Shown: positions 8,421 to 16,821 of the stretch, piece by piece | Numbering within the stretch: position 1 is the stretch's first letter | Layout: each line of letters opens with the position of its first letter | From: Clostridiales bacterium | GTDB lineage: Bacteria; Bacillota; Clostridia; Lachnospirales; Lachnospiraceae | Direction of reading: 5' to 3' | Length of the DNA stretch: 64,000 nt | NCBI GenBank assembly: GCA_012519695.1 | Contig: JAAYPT010000046.1 | Span: forward strand, 23,599 to 87,598 | The notes under the pieces: generated by a model | Database searches by the model: none | The model's input: the letters and a program-made list of their open reading frames with translations, nothing else | What the model was told of the DNA's origin: nothing | Made by a program: the position numbers and the translations under genes

Positions 8421-10106
8421 ATGGACTGTGAAGATGTGGTTTATTCCAATGATTACTTTGATTTTATAGCAGAAAAGTTTAGTGGAACAGCAGGAAATAT
8501 ATATGAGTATTGCACACAAAAGATTAATAATGTGTATACAATTGTGTATGCAGCACGAGAGGGATTGTTGCCGTTAAGTATTGCCAATTATACTTATTCA
8601 TCCATTCCAAAGTGTTTTACATTAATGGATAAGAGTGCATTAGAGGCGAGTGGGATATTGCGTATGCAAAATTATCCCACTTTGTCATTAAAAGGACAAG
8701 GAATATTAATTGGTTTTGTAGATACTGGAATTGATTACAAAAATCCGGTATTTTTAAATGCAGATGGTAGTAGTAGAATTGCCGCTATCTGGGATCAGAC
8801 AGAGCGAAGCGGAACTCCACCGGAGGGCTTTATTTATGGAAGTGAATACCGGAATGAGATAATCAATGAGGCATTAGAGAGCCAAAGACCGGAAAATATT
8901 GTACCATCAAAAGATACAGATGGGCATGGGACATTTTTAGCAAGTGTAGCAGCAGGAAGTGAATTGCCGGAACAGGATTTTATAGGGGCTGCCCCGTATG
9001 CTCAAATTGCAATGGTAAAGCTAAAGGAAGCAAAACCATATTTAAGAGAATTTTATTTTATTCCGGAAAGTGCAACAGCCTATCAGGAAAATGACATTAT
9101 GGCAGGTGTTGCATATTTAAATCAACTTGCAGAAAAAATGAATGTGCCATTGGTGTTATGTACCTCCGTAGGCTCTAATTCGGGAAGTCATGGGACAGGA
9201 AGCAATCCGTTACTGTCGGTATTAGAGTCAATCGCATTAAGAAGACCCAGAGGTGTGGTAGTTGCCGCCGGAAATGAAGGAAATCAGAGACATCATTTTG
9301 CAGGACAGATACCGGAACAGGAAGAGTATCAGGATGTGGAAATCAGTGTAGGAACCGGAGTAGACGGATTTATTCTGGAAATGTGGGCAAGTGCGCCACA
9401 GCTTTTTGCAGTGGAAATCATATCTCCCACCGGAGAGCGAATACCAAAGGAATTTATTCTGTCCGGTGGGAAGGAATATACCTTTTTATTTGAAAATACC
9501 ACAGTGTCCATAGATTATCGAATTGCAAGAATATCCGCAGGTGATCAGCTTATTTTTATACGGTTTATCAATCCGGTACAGGGCATTTGGAATATTCGTG
9601 TGTACCGTCAGGCAGTGTATGCAGAAAGTTATCATATGTGGCTTCCTATACGAGAACTGATGACAGGTGAAGTGTATTTCTTACGTTCTAATCCGGATAC
9701 CACCATTACCACACCGGGAAATGGTTATAACGTTATGACAGTTACTGCATATGATGCAAGTGATAATAGCATTTTTATCGATGCAAGCAGGGGATTTACC
9801 GTTACTGGCATGATTAAGCCGGATTTTGCAGCACCGGGAGTAAATGTATATGGAGCAGGACTGCGTAATCAATTTGTAACCAAAAGCGGAACCAGTGTGG
9901 CGGCAGCAGTCACCAGTGGAGCAGTGGCATTGCTGTTAGAGTGGGCGGTAGCCAGAGGAAATAATACATTGATTAATAATTTAGATATGAAGAACATATT
10001 GATTCGTGGAGCACAGCGTGATCCGGGCAGAACCTATCCAAGCCGAGAGTGGGGATATGGAAAACTGGATTTGTACCAGGCATTTGAAAATATTCGAGTA
10101 AAATAG
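8421..10106 (+). CDS. S8 family peptidase (subtilase, Csp-like)
   Basis: This is a subtilisin-type serine protease of 561 aa. The triad is complete: D101 in GFVDTGIDY, H169 in DGHGTFLAS and S492 in SGTSVAAA, with the oxyanion Asn in AAGNEGN near 285. A roughly 150-residue beta-rich insert separates the Asn from the Ser region, as in clostridial Csp proteases. There is no signal peptide, so it acts in the cytoplasm or forespore unless exported otherwise. It starts 21 bases after clpX and precedes lspA, probably in one operon. Csp proteins of Clostridium act in spore germination; that role is not shown here. Confidence 0.92.
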   Translation: MDCEDVVYSNDYFDFIAEKFSGTAGNIYEYCTQKINNVYTIVYAAREGLLPLSIANYTYSSIPKCFTLMDKSALEASGILRMQNYPTLSLKGQGILIGFVDTGIDYKNPVFLNADGSSRIAAIWDQTERSGTPPEGFIYGSEYRNEIINEALESQRPENIVPSKDTDGHGTFLASVAAGSELPEQDFIGAAPYAQIAMVKLKEAKPYLREFYFIPESATAYQENDIMAGVAYLNQLAEKMNVPLVLCTSVGSNSGSHGTGSNPLLSVLESIALRRPRGVVVAAGNEGNQRHHFAGQIPEQEEYQDVEISVGTGVDGFILEMWASAPQLFAVEIISPTGERIPKEFILSGGKEYTFLFENTTVSIDYRIARISAGDQLIFIRFINPVQGIWNIRVYRQAVYAESYHMWLPIRELMTGEVYFLRSNPDTTITTPGNGYNVMTVTAYDASDNSIFIDASRGFTVTGMIKPDFAAPGVNVYGAGLRNQFVTKSGTSVAAAVTSGAVALLLEWAVARGNNTLINNLDMKNILIRGAQRDPGRTYPSREWGYGKLDLYQAFENIRVK

Positions 10107-10129
10107 CCGGAGGATAAGGAGAAAATAAA

Positions 10130-10582
10130 ATGGTATATGGTGTGATAGTGGCAATATTATTTGCAGGAGATTTTTTTCTCAAGAAACAAGTGGAAGAAAA
10201 GATAGAGAAGGATCAGCAGCATGAAGTATGTGGTGGAAAAATTGTAATACAAAAATACTATAATAACGGTGCTGCCTTAAATTTTATGGAAAAAAGACCA
10301 AAAGTATTAAGAAGTTTTTGTGGTGGAATTGTACTGATTGTGGGAATAATCTGGTACTTATTTTTGCGGGAAAAAAGAAATCCCGGAGTTCTCTTAGGAC
10401 TAAGTCTGATGTTGGGGGGCGGAGCCAGTAATCTGTATGACCGAATCATAAAAGGGCATGTAGTGGATTATTTTAGTTTTCGTACTCCGTGGAACTGGTT
10501 TAACAAAATCGTGTTTAATATATCCGATATGTTTATATTTGCGGGAAGTATCCTAGTTGTATTATTTGGAAAAGGAAAATGA
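10130..10582 (+). CDS. lspA: Lipoprotein signal peptidase (signal peptidase II)
   Basis: This is a membrane aspartyl protease that removes signal peptides from prolipoproteins. The 150-aa protein has four hydrophobic segments and both catalytic Asp motifs: SNLYDRIIKGHVVDYF near residue 98-113 and FNISDMFIF near residue 130. It is a normal LspA length. The ribosome site is CCGGAGGATAAGGAG upstream of ATG 10130. It is the last gene of the clpX unit and ends before a bidirectional terminator. A lipoprotein that could be a substrate is encoded nearby at 13602. Confidence 0.93.
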   Translation: MVYGVIVAILFAGDFFLKKQVEEKIEKDQQHEVCGGKIVIQKYYNNGAALNFMEKRPKVLRSFCGGIVLIVGIIWYLFLREKRNPGVLLGLSLMLGGGASNLYDRIIKGHVVDYFSFRTPWNWFNKIVFNISDMFIFAGSILVVLFGKGK

Positions 10583-10587
10583 TAGAT

Positions 10588-10600
10588 AATAGGAAATTGC
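10588..10600 (+). repeat. Copy of the AATAGGAAATTGC terminator-adjacent motif
   Basis: The motif AATAGGAAATTGC lies next to the lspA/csp terminator; a related inverted GCAATAGAA is read from the minus strand directly after the terminator T-tract. See the finding on this motif. Confidence 0.45.
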
Positions 10601-10615
10601 GTTCTATTGCACAAA

Positions 10616-10643
10616 AAAAGAGGATGTGTTTACATCCTCTTTT
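10616..10643. terminator. Bidirectional terminator between lspA and csp
   Basis: A perfect 12-bp stem (AAAAGAGGATGT / ACATCCTCTTTT) with loop GTTT, A-rich on the left and T-rich on the right, serves the converging lspA and csp genes. Confidence 0.88.
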
Positions 10644-10738
10644 CTCTAATCACCTGCGTTTCATCAATATCTTAATCTTAATAAAAAATCGAAATTTCTA
10701 TATTAGAGACAAAGGTACATTGCGAAAACCTGATTAAA

Positions 10739-10939
10739 TTAGCGAACTACGGTTACGTTTACAGCCTGAGGTCCTTTAGAACCTTCGGTTACTTCGAAAT
10801 CAACAGTAGCGCCTTCTTCTAAGGATTTGAAACCATCCATATTTAATCCGGAATAGTGAACAAATACGTCGTTTCCAGCTTCATCAGAGATGAAACCATA
10901 TCCCTTTTGGTTGTTGAACCATTTTACTGTACCCTGCAT
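10739..10939 (-). CDS. Cold-shock domain protein (CspA family)
   Basis: This is a 66-aa nucleic-acid chaperone with a complete cold-shock domain: RNP1 as KGYGFIS and RNP2 as DVFVHY, beginning MQGTVKWFN. The start at 10939 is chosen because GGAGG lies eight bases upstream; a longer in-frame Met at 10954 has no such site. The gene is alone on the minus strand with a promoter about 50 bases upstream and a shared terminator. Such proteins bind single-stranded RNA and help translation in the cold or during growth changes. Confidence 0.95.
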   Translation of the reverse strand: MQGTVKWFNNQKGYGFISDEAGNDVFVHYSGLNMDGFKSLEEGATVDFEVTEGSKGPQAVNVTVVR

Positions 10940-10988
10940 GTCAAGTACCTCCAAAAAAATAATATATGCTGCCCTGCAACATAGCCTT

Positions 10989-11017
10989 AGAATAGCACAT
11001 TACAGTGTAAAAGTAAA
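10989..11017 (-). promoter_or_regulatory. Promoter of the cold-shock gene
   Basis: On the minus strand, TTTACT (11017-11012), a 17-bp spacer and TATTCT (10994-10989) precede a leader of roughly 45 bases. Confidence 0.5.
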
Positions 11018-11054
11018 GGGAAATTGTAAGAAAGTTTGTAAAATTTTTATAAAA

Positions 11055-11561
11055 TTATGTCAAAGTTTCAAATAAGATTTTGTGATTCTTGAAAAAGCGG
11101 ATTACCATATCATCCCAGGCTTGATCCAAGGACTTATCCATGGAAAAATTACGGTAGGAAATGCCCGTGGTACAGATGATTTCCCCGGTCTGGTATTTCA
11201 AGTTCAGATACATGCCGGAAATGTCTTCCGTAGCAAAAGAACTGTGTAAAGAGGCAAGCGTTTTTTCCTGATTTACCTTTGAAAGTAAAAAAACAAATTT
11301 AAAGGAAACAGGAGTACGTTTACCCTTAATAAAATCTAAACAACATGGACGCAACAAGGCAAAGGGAGCATAAGATTCTTCTGCAATCATCTCATATCCT
11401 TCGTCCTCAGGACTGAAGAAGTCAGCGTAAGAATGTCCATCTAAAATCATAGTAGCAAATGTAGTAATGGAGGCTTCAGAAAGTAAAAAATGATCAAAAG
11501 TCTCTGAAAGCAAAAGCAGATGCATAAATTCTTTTATATTATCTATTTTCAGTGCAATCAT
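11055..11561 (-). CDS. DUF5721 family protein
   Basis: This 168-aa soluble protein has the sequence pattern I associate with DUF5721 of Lachnospiraceae: MIALKIDNIKEFM at the start, then ETFDHFLLSEASITT, the KGKRTPVSFKFVFLLS block and LDQAWDDMV near the end. Function is unknown. The start at 11561 follows AAGGAGG with suitable spacing; a longer reading to 11612 has no support. It is monocistronic on the minus strand between csp and a plus-strand gene. The family name is from memory of conserved motifs, not a search. Confidence 0.8.
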   Translation of the reverse strand: MIALKIDNIKEFMHLLLLSETFDHFLLSEASITTFATMILDGHSYADFFSPEDEGYEMIAEESYAPFALLRPCCLDFIKGKRTPVSFKFVFLLSKVNQEKTLASLHSSFATEDISGMYLNLKYQTGEIICTTGISYRNFSMDKSLDQAWDDMVIRFFKNHKILFETLT

Positions 11562-11708
11562 AAAATGCCTCCTTCTAAACATGTTATAAATGTGATTATA
11601 CCATAACTGCATTTTAAAAATCTACGCCAATATAATGAAAGATTTCTTTGCGTAATAAGTAAAAATAAGTAAAAAAATAGAAAAATATGTAAAGTTTTCA
11701 GAAAACGC

Positions 11709-11737
11709 TTGACAATACAAAAATAAATGTGTACATT
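11709..11737 (+). promoter_or_regulatory. Promoter of the small gene at 11774
   Basis: TTGACA at 11709-11714, a 17-bp spacer and TACATT at 11732-11737 lie 37 bases before the start codon. Confidence 0.65.
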
Positions 11738-11773
11738 TACAGTATGAATAGCATAGGTAGAGGATGTGGAGAG

Positions 11774-12073
11774 ATGAATCAGATTTGCAGCAAGCAGAAC
11801 TATAATATTTACAAAGCTTCCGGAGGTTTTATTATTCATAATACAGCCAAAGAGTTTAAGGACGGACACACCCATCTTAACAGTTTTAAATCGGCAAAAT
11901 ATTTAGTGGATTTAGCCATTCATAAGAGTATCCCATATCATTTGGATCGCTATCGTTTGATTAGCCTGACAAGGATTACAGAGGATGAAGAGTATAAGCG
12001 GAAAATCATGGAGTTGCTACAAAACAAAAGACCAAAGTCAAATTACATAAACTGTGGCAGAAAAGTAGGATAA
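11774..12073 (+). CDS. Small hypothetical protein
   Basis: This is a 99-aa soluble protein with no family I recognise. It is basic toward its C terminus (NKRPKSNYINCGRKVG) and has a central segment HTHLNSFKSAKYLVDLAIHK that looks helical. It has its own consensus promoter (11709-11737) and terminator (12117-12151), so it is probably a real single gene. The start at 11774 is tentative: an earlier in-frame ATG at 11729 overlaps the promoter -10 box and is unlikely. Confidence 0.7.
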   Translation: MNQICSKQNYNIYKASGGFIIHNTAKEFKDGHTHLNSFKSAKYLVDLAIHKSIPYHLDRYRLISLTRITEDEEYKRKIMELLQNKRPKSNYINCGRKVG

Positions 12074-12116
12074 AAGAGAAAGTGGAGTATTACCTTAATA
12101 TATTCAAATTAGAAAG

Positions 12117-12151
12117 GAAGTTTGACAATCAGAAGTGTCAGACTTCTTTTT
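12117..12151 (+). terminator. Terminator after the small gene
   Basis: An 11-bp stem (GAAGTTTGACA / TGTCAGACTTC, one G-U pair) with an 8-nt loop is followed by a T-tract. Confidence 0.8.
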
Positions 12152-12153
12152 AT

Positions 12154-12168
12154 GCAATAGGAAATTAC
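12154..12168 (+). repeat. Copy of the GCAATAGGAAATT terminator-adjacent motif
   Basis: GCAATAGGAAATTAC begins two bases after the T-tract of the preceding terminator. See the finding on this motif. Confidence 0.5.
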
Positions 12169-12301
12169 TCCATATTACATAAAAAACGTTTTGCTAAGAA
12201 AGTTCACCTTGCAGAAATGAAATGAGTCATACTAGAAAAAAAGAATTATTTATAGTATAGTAAGAAAAGAAAAAGAAACGGATGTAAAGCAGGAGGATAT
12301 T

Positions 12302-13582
12302 ATGACTGAAAAATTATTACAATTATTAAAGGCAGGAACCAGTGCCATTATGGTGGTAAAAGAGGCAGAGCAGCAGTTGAAAGAGGCAGGTTTTGAAGAA
12401 TTGTGTTTTTCCAATACCTGGGGACTTACTGAGGGTGGAAAATACTATATGAAACATCACGATACAACCTTGTTGGCTTTTACAGTAGGTCAGCAGGTGG
12501 AATCTCAAGAAGGATTTAAAATCGCAGCAGCACATACGGATTTTCCATGTCTTAGAATTAAACCAAATCCGGATGTAGCGACCAGCGGATATGCGCAGGT
12601 AAATGTAGAAGTGTATGGTGGAGCTATTTTAAATACATGGTTAGACAGACCATTAAGTATATCCGGTCGTATTGCAGTAAAAAGCAATGATGTGATGCAT
12701 CCGGATATGCGCTATATAGATATAAAACGTCCATTGATGACAATTCCGAATCTTGCAATTCATATGAATCGTGAGGTGAATAAGGGAGTAGAATTGAATC
12801 GACAAACAGATATGCTTCCCATTGTAGGACTTTTGGAAAAAGAGTTAAATGAAAAACAGGCATTTTTAAAGTTTTTGGCAAAAGAAGAGGGCGTAGCAGT
12901 AGAAGATATCTTAGATTATGAATTGTGGGTATATTGTATGCAAGAGCCGGTAACCTTTGGCATGAATGAGGAATTGATATTATCCCCACGTTTAGATAAT
13001 CTTACTTCGGTACAGGCATTATTAACAGGAATTATCGAAGGAAAGCAGAAGAAGGGAATCAATGTAATTGCATTGTTTGACCATGAGGAAATCGGCAGCA
13101 AGACAAAGCAGGGAGCAGGTTCCTTATTATTGTTAAATGTATTGGAAAAAATATGTGATAGTTTTGGAAAAACAACGGCACAGACCAAGGAAAGCATTTA
13201 CGAATCCTTTTTGTTGTCAGTAGACGTAGCCCATGGTTTGCATCCAAATAATGCAGGAAAAATGGATATTACAAACAAACCGGTGTTAGGTGGAGGACTT
13301 TGCATAAAAGAGGCTTGTTCTCAGTCCTATGCTACGGATTGTGAAGCAGTTGCAGTGGTGGAACAGATATGCCAGAGGGCAGGTGTTGCATATCAAAAAT
13401 TTGTAAATCGTTCCGACATGGCAGGCGGAGGAACATTAGGTTCCATTGCATCCAGTATTATACCGATTCCTACGGTCGATGTTGGAATTCCGCTCTTAGC
13501 AATGCATTCAGCAGCAGAAACCATGGGAAAGAAAGATATGGAATCATTAACCGGATTGGTGCGAGAATTTTTCAGCCTTTAA
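12302..13582 (+). CDS. M18 family aminopeptidase
   Basis: This is a zinc-dependent cytoplasmic aminopeptidase of the aspartyl-aminopeptidase family, 426 aa. Metal-ligand motifs are in place: AAHTDFPCLRIKP near residue 79, FDHEEIGSKTKQGAGS near 260, SVDVAHGLHPN near 308, and the C-terminal MHSAAETMGKKD. The start follows CAGGAGGATATT. The protein trims N-terminal residues from peptides. It precedes a lipoprotein gene by 20 bases and the two may share a transcript. Confidence 0.93.
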   Translation: MTEKLLQLLKAGTSAIMVVKEAEQQLKEAGFEELCFSNTWGLTEGGKYYMKHHDTTLLAFTVGQQVESQEGFKIAAAHTDFPCLRIKPNPDVATSGYAQVNVEVYGGAILNTWLDRPLSISGRIAVKSNDVMHPDMRYIDIKRPLMTIPNLAIHMNREVNKGVELNRQTDMLPIVGLLEKELNEKQAFLKFLAKEEGVAVEDILDYELWVYCMQEPVTFGMNEELILSPRLDNLTSVQALLTGIIEGKQKKGINVIALFDHEEIGSKTKQGAGSLLLLNVLEKICDSFGKTTAQTKESIYESFLLSVDVAHGLHPNNAGKMDITNKPVLGGGLCIKEACSQSYATDCEAVAVVEQICQRAGVAYQKFVNRSDMAGGGTLGSIASSIIPIPTVDVGIPLLAMHSAAETMGKKDMESLTGLVREFFSL

Positions 13583-13601
13583 TATAGGAAGGGAGATATA
13601 A

Positions 13602-14747
13602 GTGAAGGGAACGAAAAACAGGCATTTATGGCTGCTTTTGGTACTGGGAGTGCTTGCAAGTCAGGTGATAGCTTGTACCTCTGTAAAGAAGGAACAGGTA
13701 GAGCCACCGCAGTACCAGACCAATGCAGCCGAGGAAACGGTAGAAGTATCCAAAATCTCAGATGGAAATTATGCGTATGAGAATTTGAAGCAGGAAGAGC
13801 AGCAAGTATATGATGAGATGCTGACTGCTATTTTAAGTCATCAGGAAAAAATAATGTTATCCAGTATGGATACAGAAGTGATGCGCAAGGCGTATACGGC
13901 AGTATGCGCAGATTATGGTGGACTTTTTTGGATTGACGGTTATGTGTTTACTAAGTACATGCAGGGAGATGAGATGGTAGGCTTAGAGTTTGCTCCCAAT
14001 TACACCATGACAGAGGAAGAACGAGAGCAAACACAGCAACAGATTGACCAGGTAGTAGAGCAATGGTTAGGAAATATCTCTGTCAACGATAGCAATTATG
14101 ACAAAGTAAAATATATCTATGAATTACTTAGTACCAATACAGAGTATGTGGAGGGAGCACAAAACAGTCAAAATATTATAAGTGTATTTTTGAATGGACA
14201 GACGGTATGTCAGGGGTATGCCTGTGCAGCGCAGTATCTGATGAAGCAACTTGGAATTCAAAGTGTGATTGTGTCAGGAACGGCATTAGGCGATGCACAT
14301 GCCTGGAATCTTTTTCAGATGAATGGAGCATATTATTACATGGATGCGACCTGGGGAAGAGGAAAGTATGTAGAAGATACAGTGGAAAAATACTTCATAG
14401 ATTATAAATATATGGCAATGACTACCGAAGAAATGTTGCGTAGCCATTTACCGGATGGTGAGTTGAATTTGCCGGAATGTACAGCAGTAGCGGATAATTA
14501 TTACCGAAAGGAAGGCGCATATATTGAAGAATGGAATCCTGAGGTGATTGGTGCTTACTTTGCAAAGGCATATGAGGAAAAACAAATAGTTACAGTACGG
14601 TTTGCAAACCGGCAATTATATGATGAAGCAATAAAGTATTTTCTGGAAGATGGAAATGTGTCAGAGTACTGTCCGGATGTGCAGGAAATTAATTATATAA
14701 CGGAGGATGACTGGTTAGAGATAAGTTTTTACTTTTCAGAAGAATAA
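13602..14747 (+). CDS. Transglutaminase-like lipoprotein
   Basis: This is an extracellular lipoprotein of 381 aa starting with GTG behind GGAAGGGAG. A basic N terminus and hydrophobic stretch end in the lipobox VIAC at about residue 25, so it is lipid-anchored after LspA cleavage. Residues about 190-260 carry a transglutaminase-like fold with Cys in GQTVCQGYACA, His in DAHAWN and Asp in YYMDATWG. Family members are proteases or cell-wall-associated enzymes. It follows the M18 peptidase. The C-terminal 100 residues show no recognised domain. Confidence 0.88.
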   Translation: MKGTKNRHLWLLLVLGVLASQVIACTSVKKEQVEPPQYQTNAAEETVEVSKISDGNYAYENLKQEEQQVYDEMLTAILSHQEKIMLSSMDTEVMRKAYTAVCADYGGLFWIDGYVFTKYMQGDEMVGLEFAPNYTMTEEEREQTQQQIDQVVEQWLGNISVNDSNYDKVKYIYELLSTNTEYVEGAQNSQNIISVFLNGQTVCQGYACAAQYLMKQLGIQSVIVSGTALGDAHAWNLFQMNGAYYYMDATWGRGKYVEDTVEKYFIDYKYMAMTTEEMLRSHLPDGELNLPECTAVADNYYRKEGAYIEEWNPEVIGAYFAKAYEEKQIVTVRFANRQLYDEAIKYFLEDGNVSEYCPDVQEINYITEDDWLEISFYFSEE

Positions 14748-14794
14748 AGAGTCCGGCAACGGACTCTTTCGTGCCTGAGCGTTGTCATCTATGA
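14746..14794 (-). repeat. Terminator-containing repeat element, copy A
   Basis: The perfect hairpin AAAGAGTCCG / CGGACTCTTT (14746-14769, loop GCAA) terminates the lipoprotein gene. On the minus strand a block beginning TCATAGATGACAACGCTC precedes it. The same arrangement, 29 of 35 bases identical before the hairpin loop, recurs on the plus strand at 29541-29590. Confidence 0.6.
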
Positions 14795-14804
14795 TGAATT
14801 TCAT

Positions 14805-14840
14805 CTCCGTAAGGTGGGTCTCCTTAGCGGAGAGTTTTTT
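14805..14840 (+). terminator. Second strong hairpin with T-tract
   Basis: CTCCGTAAGG (14805-14814) pairs with CCTTA-G-CGGAG (14822-14832, one bulge), loop of seven bases, followed by TTTTTT. It is a tandem terminator or the end of a small transcript. Confidence 0.65.
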
Positions 14841-15053
14841 ATATTATAGGAAAATTATACACTTTTGCATTTTAGCGTGACACAATATTTCCTATGATAT
14901 AAAAAAAGTCTTTTCAAACCTGAATATTTATGTTAGGATAAAGTAGTATTTAAAACTACATAAAGAAATTTTTATATTTTAGAATGTTATTTTGAATATC
15001 AAATAGAATGAGAAAGAATACTATATAAAACAGAAATATTCAGGAGGAATACA
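14841..15053. other. Non-coding region before degV
   Basis: No gene was seen. It contains an imperfect inverted repeat built from two motif-like copies (TATAGGAAAATTATA at 14844-14858 and its inverse ACAATATTTCCTATGAT at 14882-14898), then AT-rich DNA with an unresolved promoter and the ribosome site CAGGAGG for degV. Confidence 0.5.
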
Positions 15054-15893
15054 ATGAGCTATAAGATTGTGGTAGACAGTTGTGGTGAACTGCCGGAAAA
15101 GTTAAAGGAAGATGGACATTTTCAGACGGTATCCTTAGAACTTTTTGTAGATGATTATCATGTAACGGATGATGAGCACTTCAATCAGAAGGAATTTTTA
15201 AGAAAGGTAAAGGAAAGTCCGAATTGTCCAAAGTCTGCATGCCCTTCTCCGGAGGCATTTCAGGAGGCATATGACTGTGAGGCAGACCATGTATATGCAG
15301 TAACTTTGTCTGCACAGCTTAGTGGTTCCTATAATAGTGCAGAATTGGGTAAGAATCTGTATCTGGAAGAAAAAGGCGAAAAAAAGATTCATGTGTTTGA
15401 TTCAAAATCTGCGTCAATAGGCGAAACATTGATTGCCATGAAGATTCAGGAATACGAGGAAGCAGGTTGTAGTTTTGAAGAAGTAGTGGCAAAGGTAGAT
15501 GCATATATTGCGGAGCAGAATACTTATTTTGTACTGGAGACATTAGAAACACTTCGGAAAAATGGAAGATTAAGCAACATTAAGGCATTTGTGGCAAGTG
15601 CTTTGAATATTAAACCAGTTATGGGTTCTACATCGGAAGGCAGTATCTGTCAGATTAGTCAGGCAAGAGGAATGGGAAAGGCATTGGATAAGATGATTAC
15701 AACGTTGTTATCCAGAGTGAAAAATCCAGAACAGAAGATACTGGCGATTTCCCATTGTAATTGTCCGGAACGGGCACAAACGATATTGGAAAAAGTAAAA
15801 AGCCTTGGAAAGTTTAAGGATGTATTTGTCATTGATACCGCCGGAATCAGTAGTATGTATGCCAATGATGGTGGCGTGATTATGGCAGTATAG
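15054..15893 (+). CDS. DegV family fatty-acid-binding protein
   Basis: This is a 279-aa cytoplasmic protein of the DegV (FakB-like) family, which binds fatty acids and presents them to a kinase. It starts with the hallmark KIVVDSCGELP, has LSAQLSGSYNSA near residue 85 and FDSKSASIGETL near 113, and the late NGRLSNIKAFVASALNIKPV. The length is normal. The ATG follows CAGGAGGAATACA. It is a single gene between a terminator region and a perfect bidirectional hairpin. No fatty-acid kinase gene is nearby. Confidence 0.93.
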   Translation: MSYKIVVDSCGELPEKLKEDGHFQTVSLELFVDDYHVTDDEHFNQKEFLRKVKESPNCPKSACPSPEAFQEAYDCEADHVYAVTLSAQLSGSYNSAELGKNLYLEEKGEKKIHVFDSKSASIGETLIAMKIQEYEEAGCSFEEVVAKVDAYIAEQNTYFVLETLETLRKNGRLSNIKAFVASALNIKPVMGSTSEGSICQISQARGMGKALDKMITTLLSRVKNPEQKILAISHCNCPERAQTILEKVKSLGKFKDVFVIDTAGISSMYANDGGVIMAV

Positions 15894-15908
15894 TAAGAAA
15901 AGTATAGG

Positions 15909-15954
15909 AAACAGGAGCATATCACAAAGAAAAGAAAGTGATATGCTCCTGTTT
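15909..15954. terminator. Bidirectional terminator after degV
   Basis: A perfect 17-bp stem, AAACAGGAGCATATCAC / GTGATATGCTCCTGTTT, with a 12-nt loop lies between degV and the converging minus-strand gene. Confidence 0.88.
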
Positions 15955-15980
15955 GTATGTAGCACTTTGGCATAGAAAAT

Positions 15981-16427
15981 TCAATTTTCCGGTATATAGA
16001 CAGCTTTTTCTAAGGCAGAGCGAATGGCATTTAGCAGTACCGTAGAAGTATATTGTGTGTCTTCGACGTAAGAAATATCATCCAAAGACTGCGTTTCATA
16101 AATCTGTTGTGTCAGGTTATCCAAAGCGGGCTGCATTAGCGGGTACATTGCAGCAGTTGTTTCATCCAGATTTATGAGTGAGATGGAATTAATATGATTG
16201 GCATCCACAGCCACTTCCACATCAATTGCATTGTCATTTAATTGTATGGAGGAGGTATATACCCCCGCTACATACTGCATGGTTTCTTCCGATTGCCCAT
16301 TGTTTTTGCTATCTGGTAAAAACATGAAAATCAGCAGTAGAATCAGTAAAATTCCCAGTACAGCAAAAATGGCTGTATAAATCAGCTCCTTCATATGCAG
16401 AACAACAATTTTGGTTTTTGAACTCAC
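15981..16427 (-). CDS. Membrane-anchored protein, possibly FMN-binding-domain-like
   Basis: This is a 148-aa protein starting with GTG 16427 behind TAGGAGG. A single hydrophobic segment (residues about 13-35) anchors it; the rest is probably outside the membrane. The segment VAVDANHINSISLINLDET followed by MYPLMQPALDNLTQQI and a late YTSTVLLNAI resembles the small FMN-binding domain (PF04205), but the flavin-attachment Ser/Thr motif is not obvious. I give the family as a possibility only. It is the only minus-strand gene here and ends at a shared terminator. Confidence 0.72.
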   Translation of the reverse strand: MSSKTKIVVLHMKELIYTAIFAVLGILLILLLIFMFLPDSKNNGQSEETMQYVAGVYTSSIQLNDNAIDVEVAVDANHINSISLINLDETTAAMYPLMQPALDNLTQQIYETQSLDDISYVEDTQYTSTVLLNAIRSALEKAVYIPEN

Positions 16428-16487
16428 AGGAGTCCTCCTAAGAATCTGTTTGATTTACTATATGAAAAAAGAGATGGAAATATACTA

Positions 16488-16516
16488 TTGACAAGGTGGA
16501 TTTTTTATAGTAATAT
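16488..16516 (+). promoter_or_regulatory. Promoter of the tRNA-Gly gene
   Basis: TTGACA at 16488-16493, a 17-bp spacer and TAATAT at 16511-16516 stand 27 bases before the tRNA. Confidence 0.75.
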
Positions 16517-16543
16517 GCTAGATGTGTCTCAAAGATGCAATAT

Positions 16544-16616
16544 GCGATAGTGGCGTAGTTGGTAACGCGCGACCTTGCCAAGGTCGAGACCGCGGGTTCG
16601 AGCCCCGTCTATCGCT
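16544..16616 (+). tRNA. tRNA-Gly (GCC)
   Basis: A full cloverleaf can be drawn. The acceptor stem is GCGATAG / CTATCGC, the anticodon stem-loop CGACC-TTGCCAA-GGTCG gives anticodon GCC, and the T-arm GCGGG-TTCGAGC-CCCGT has one G-U pair. The discriminator base is T and no CCA is encoded. It has its own promoter and terminator. Confidence 0.95.
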
Positions 16617-16628
16617 CTAACAGATAAG

Positions 16629-16667
16629 TGCTGAAACTATTGATTTTACAAGGTTTCAGCATTTTTT
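16629..16667 (+). terminator. Terminator of the tRNA gene
   Basis: TGCTGAAAC (16629-16637) pairs with GTTTCAGCA (16653-16661) and is followed by a TTTTTT tract. Confidence 0.8.
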
Positions 16668-16821
16668 ATATTCTCTGGAATTGTTGAAATTGGTTAAATA
16701 TTGGTTAAAAAATTAACTTTGTTTGTACTTTTAAAAACATTTTAAGATGTGATTATATTCTTTGACTTTCGTTTCCAACGGTGTTATACTCAATTCTAAA
16801 AACACGAAAGGGGACATGGGC

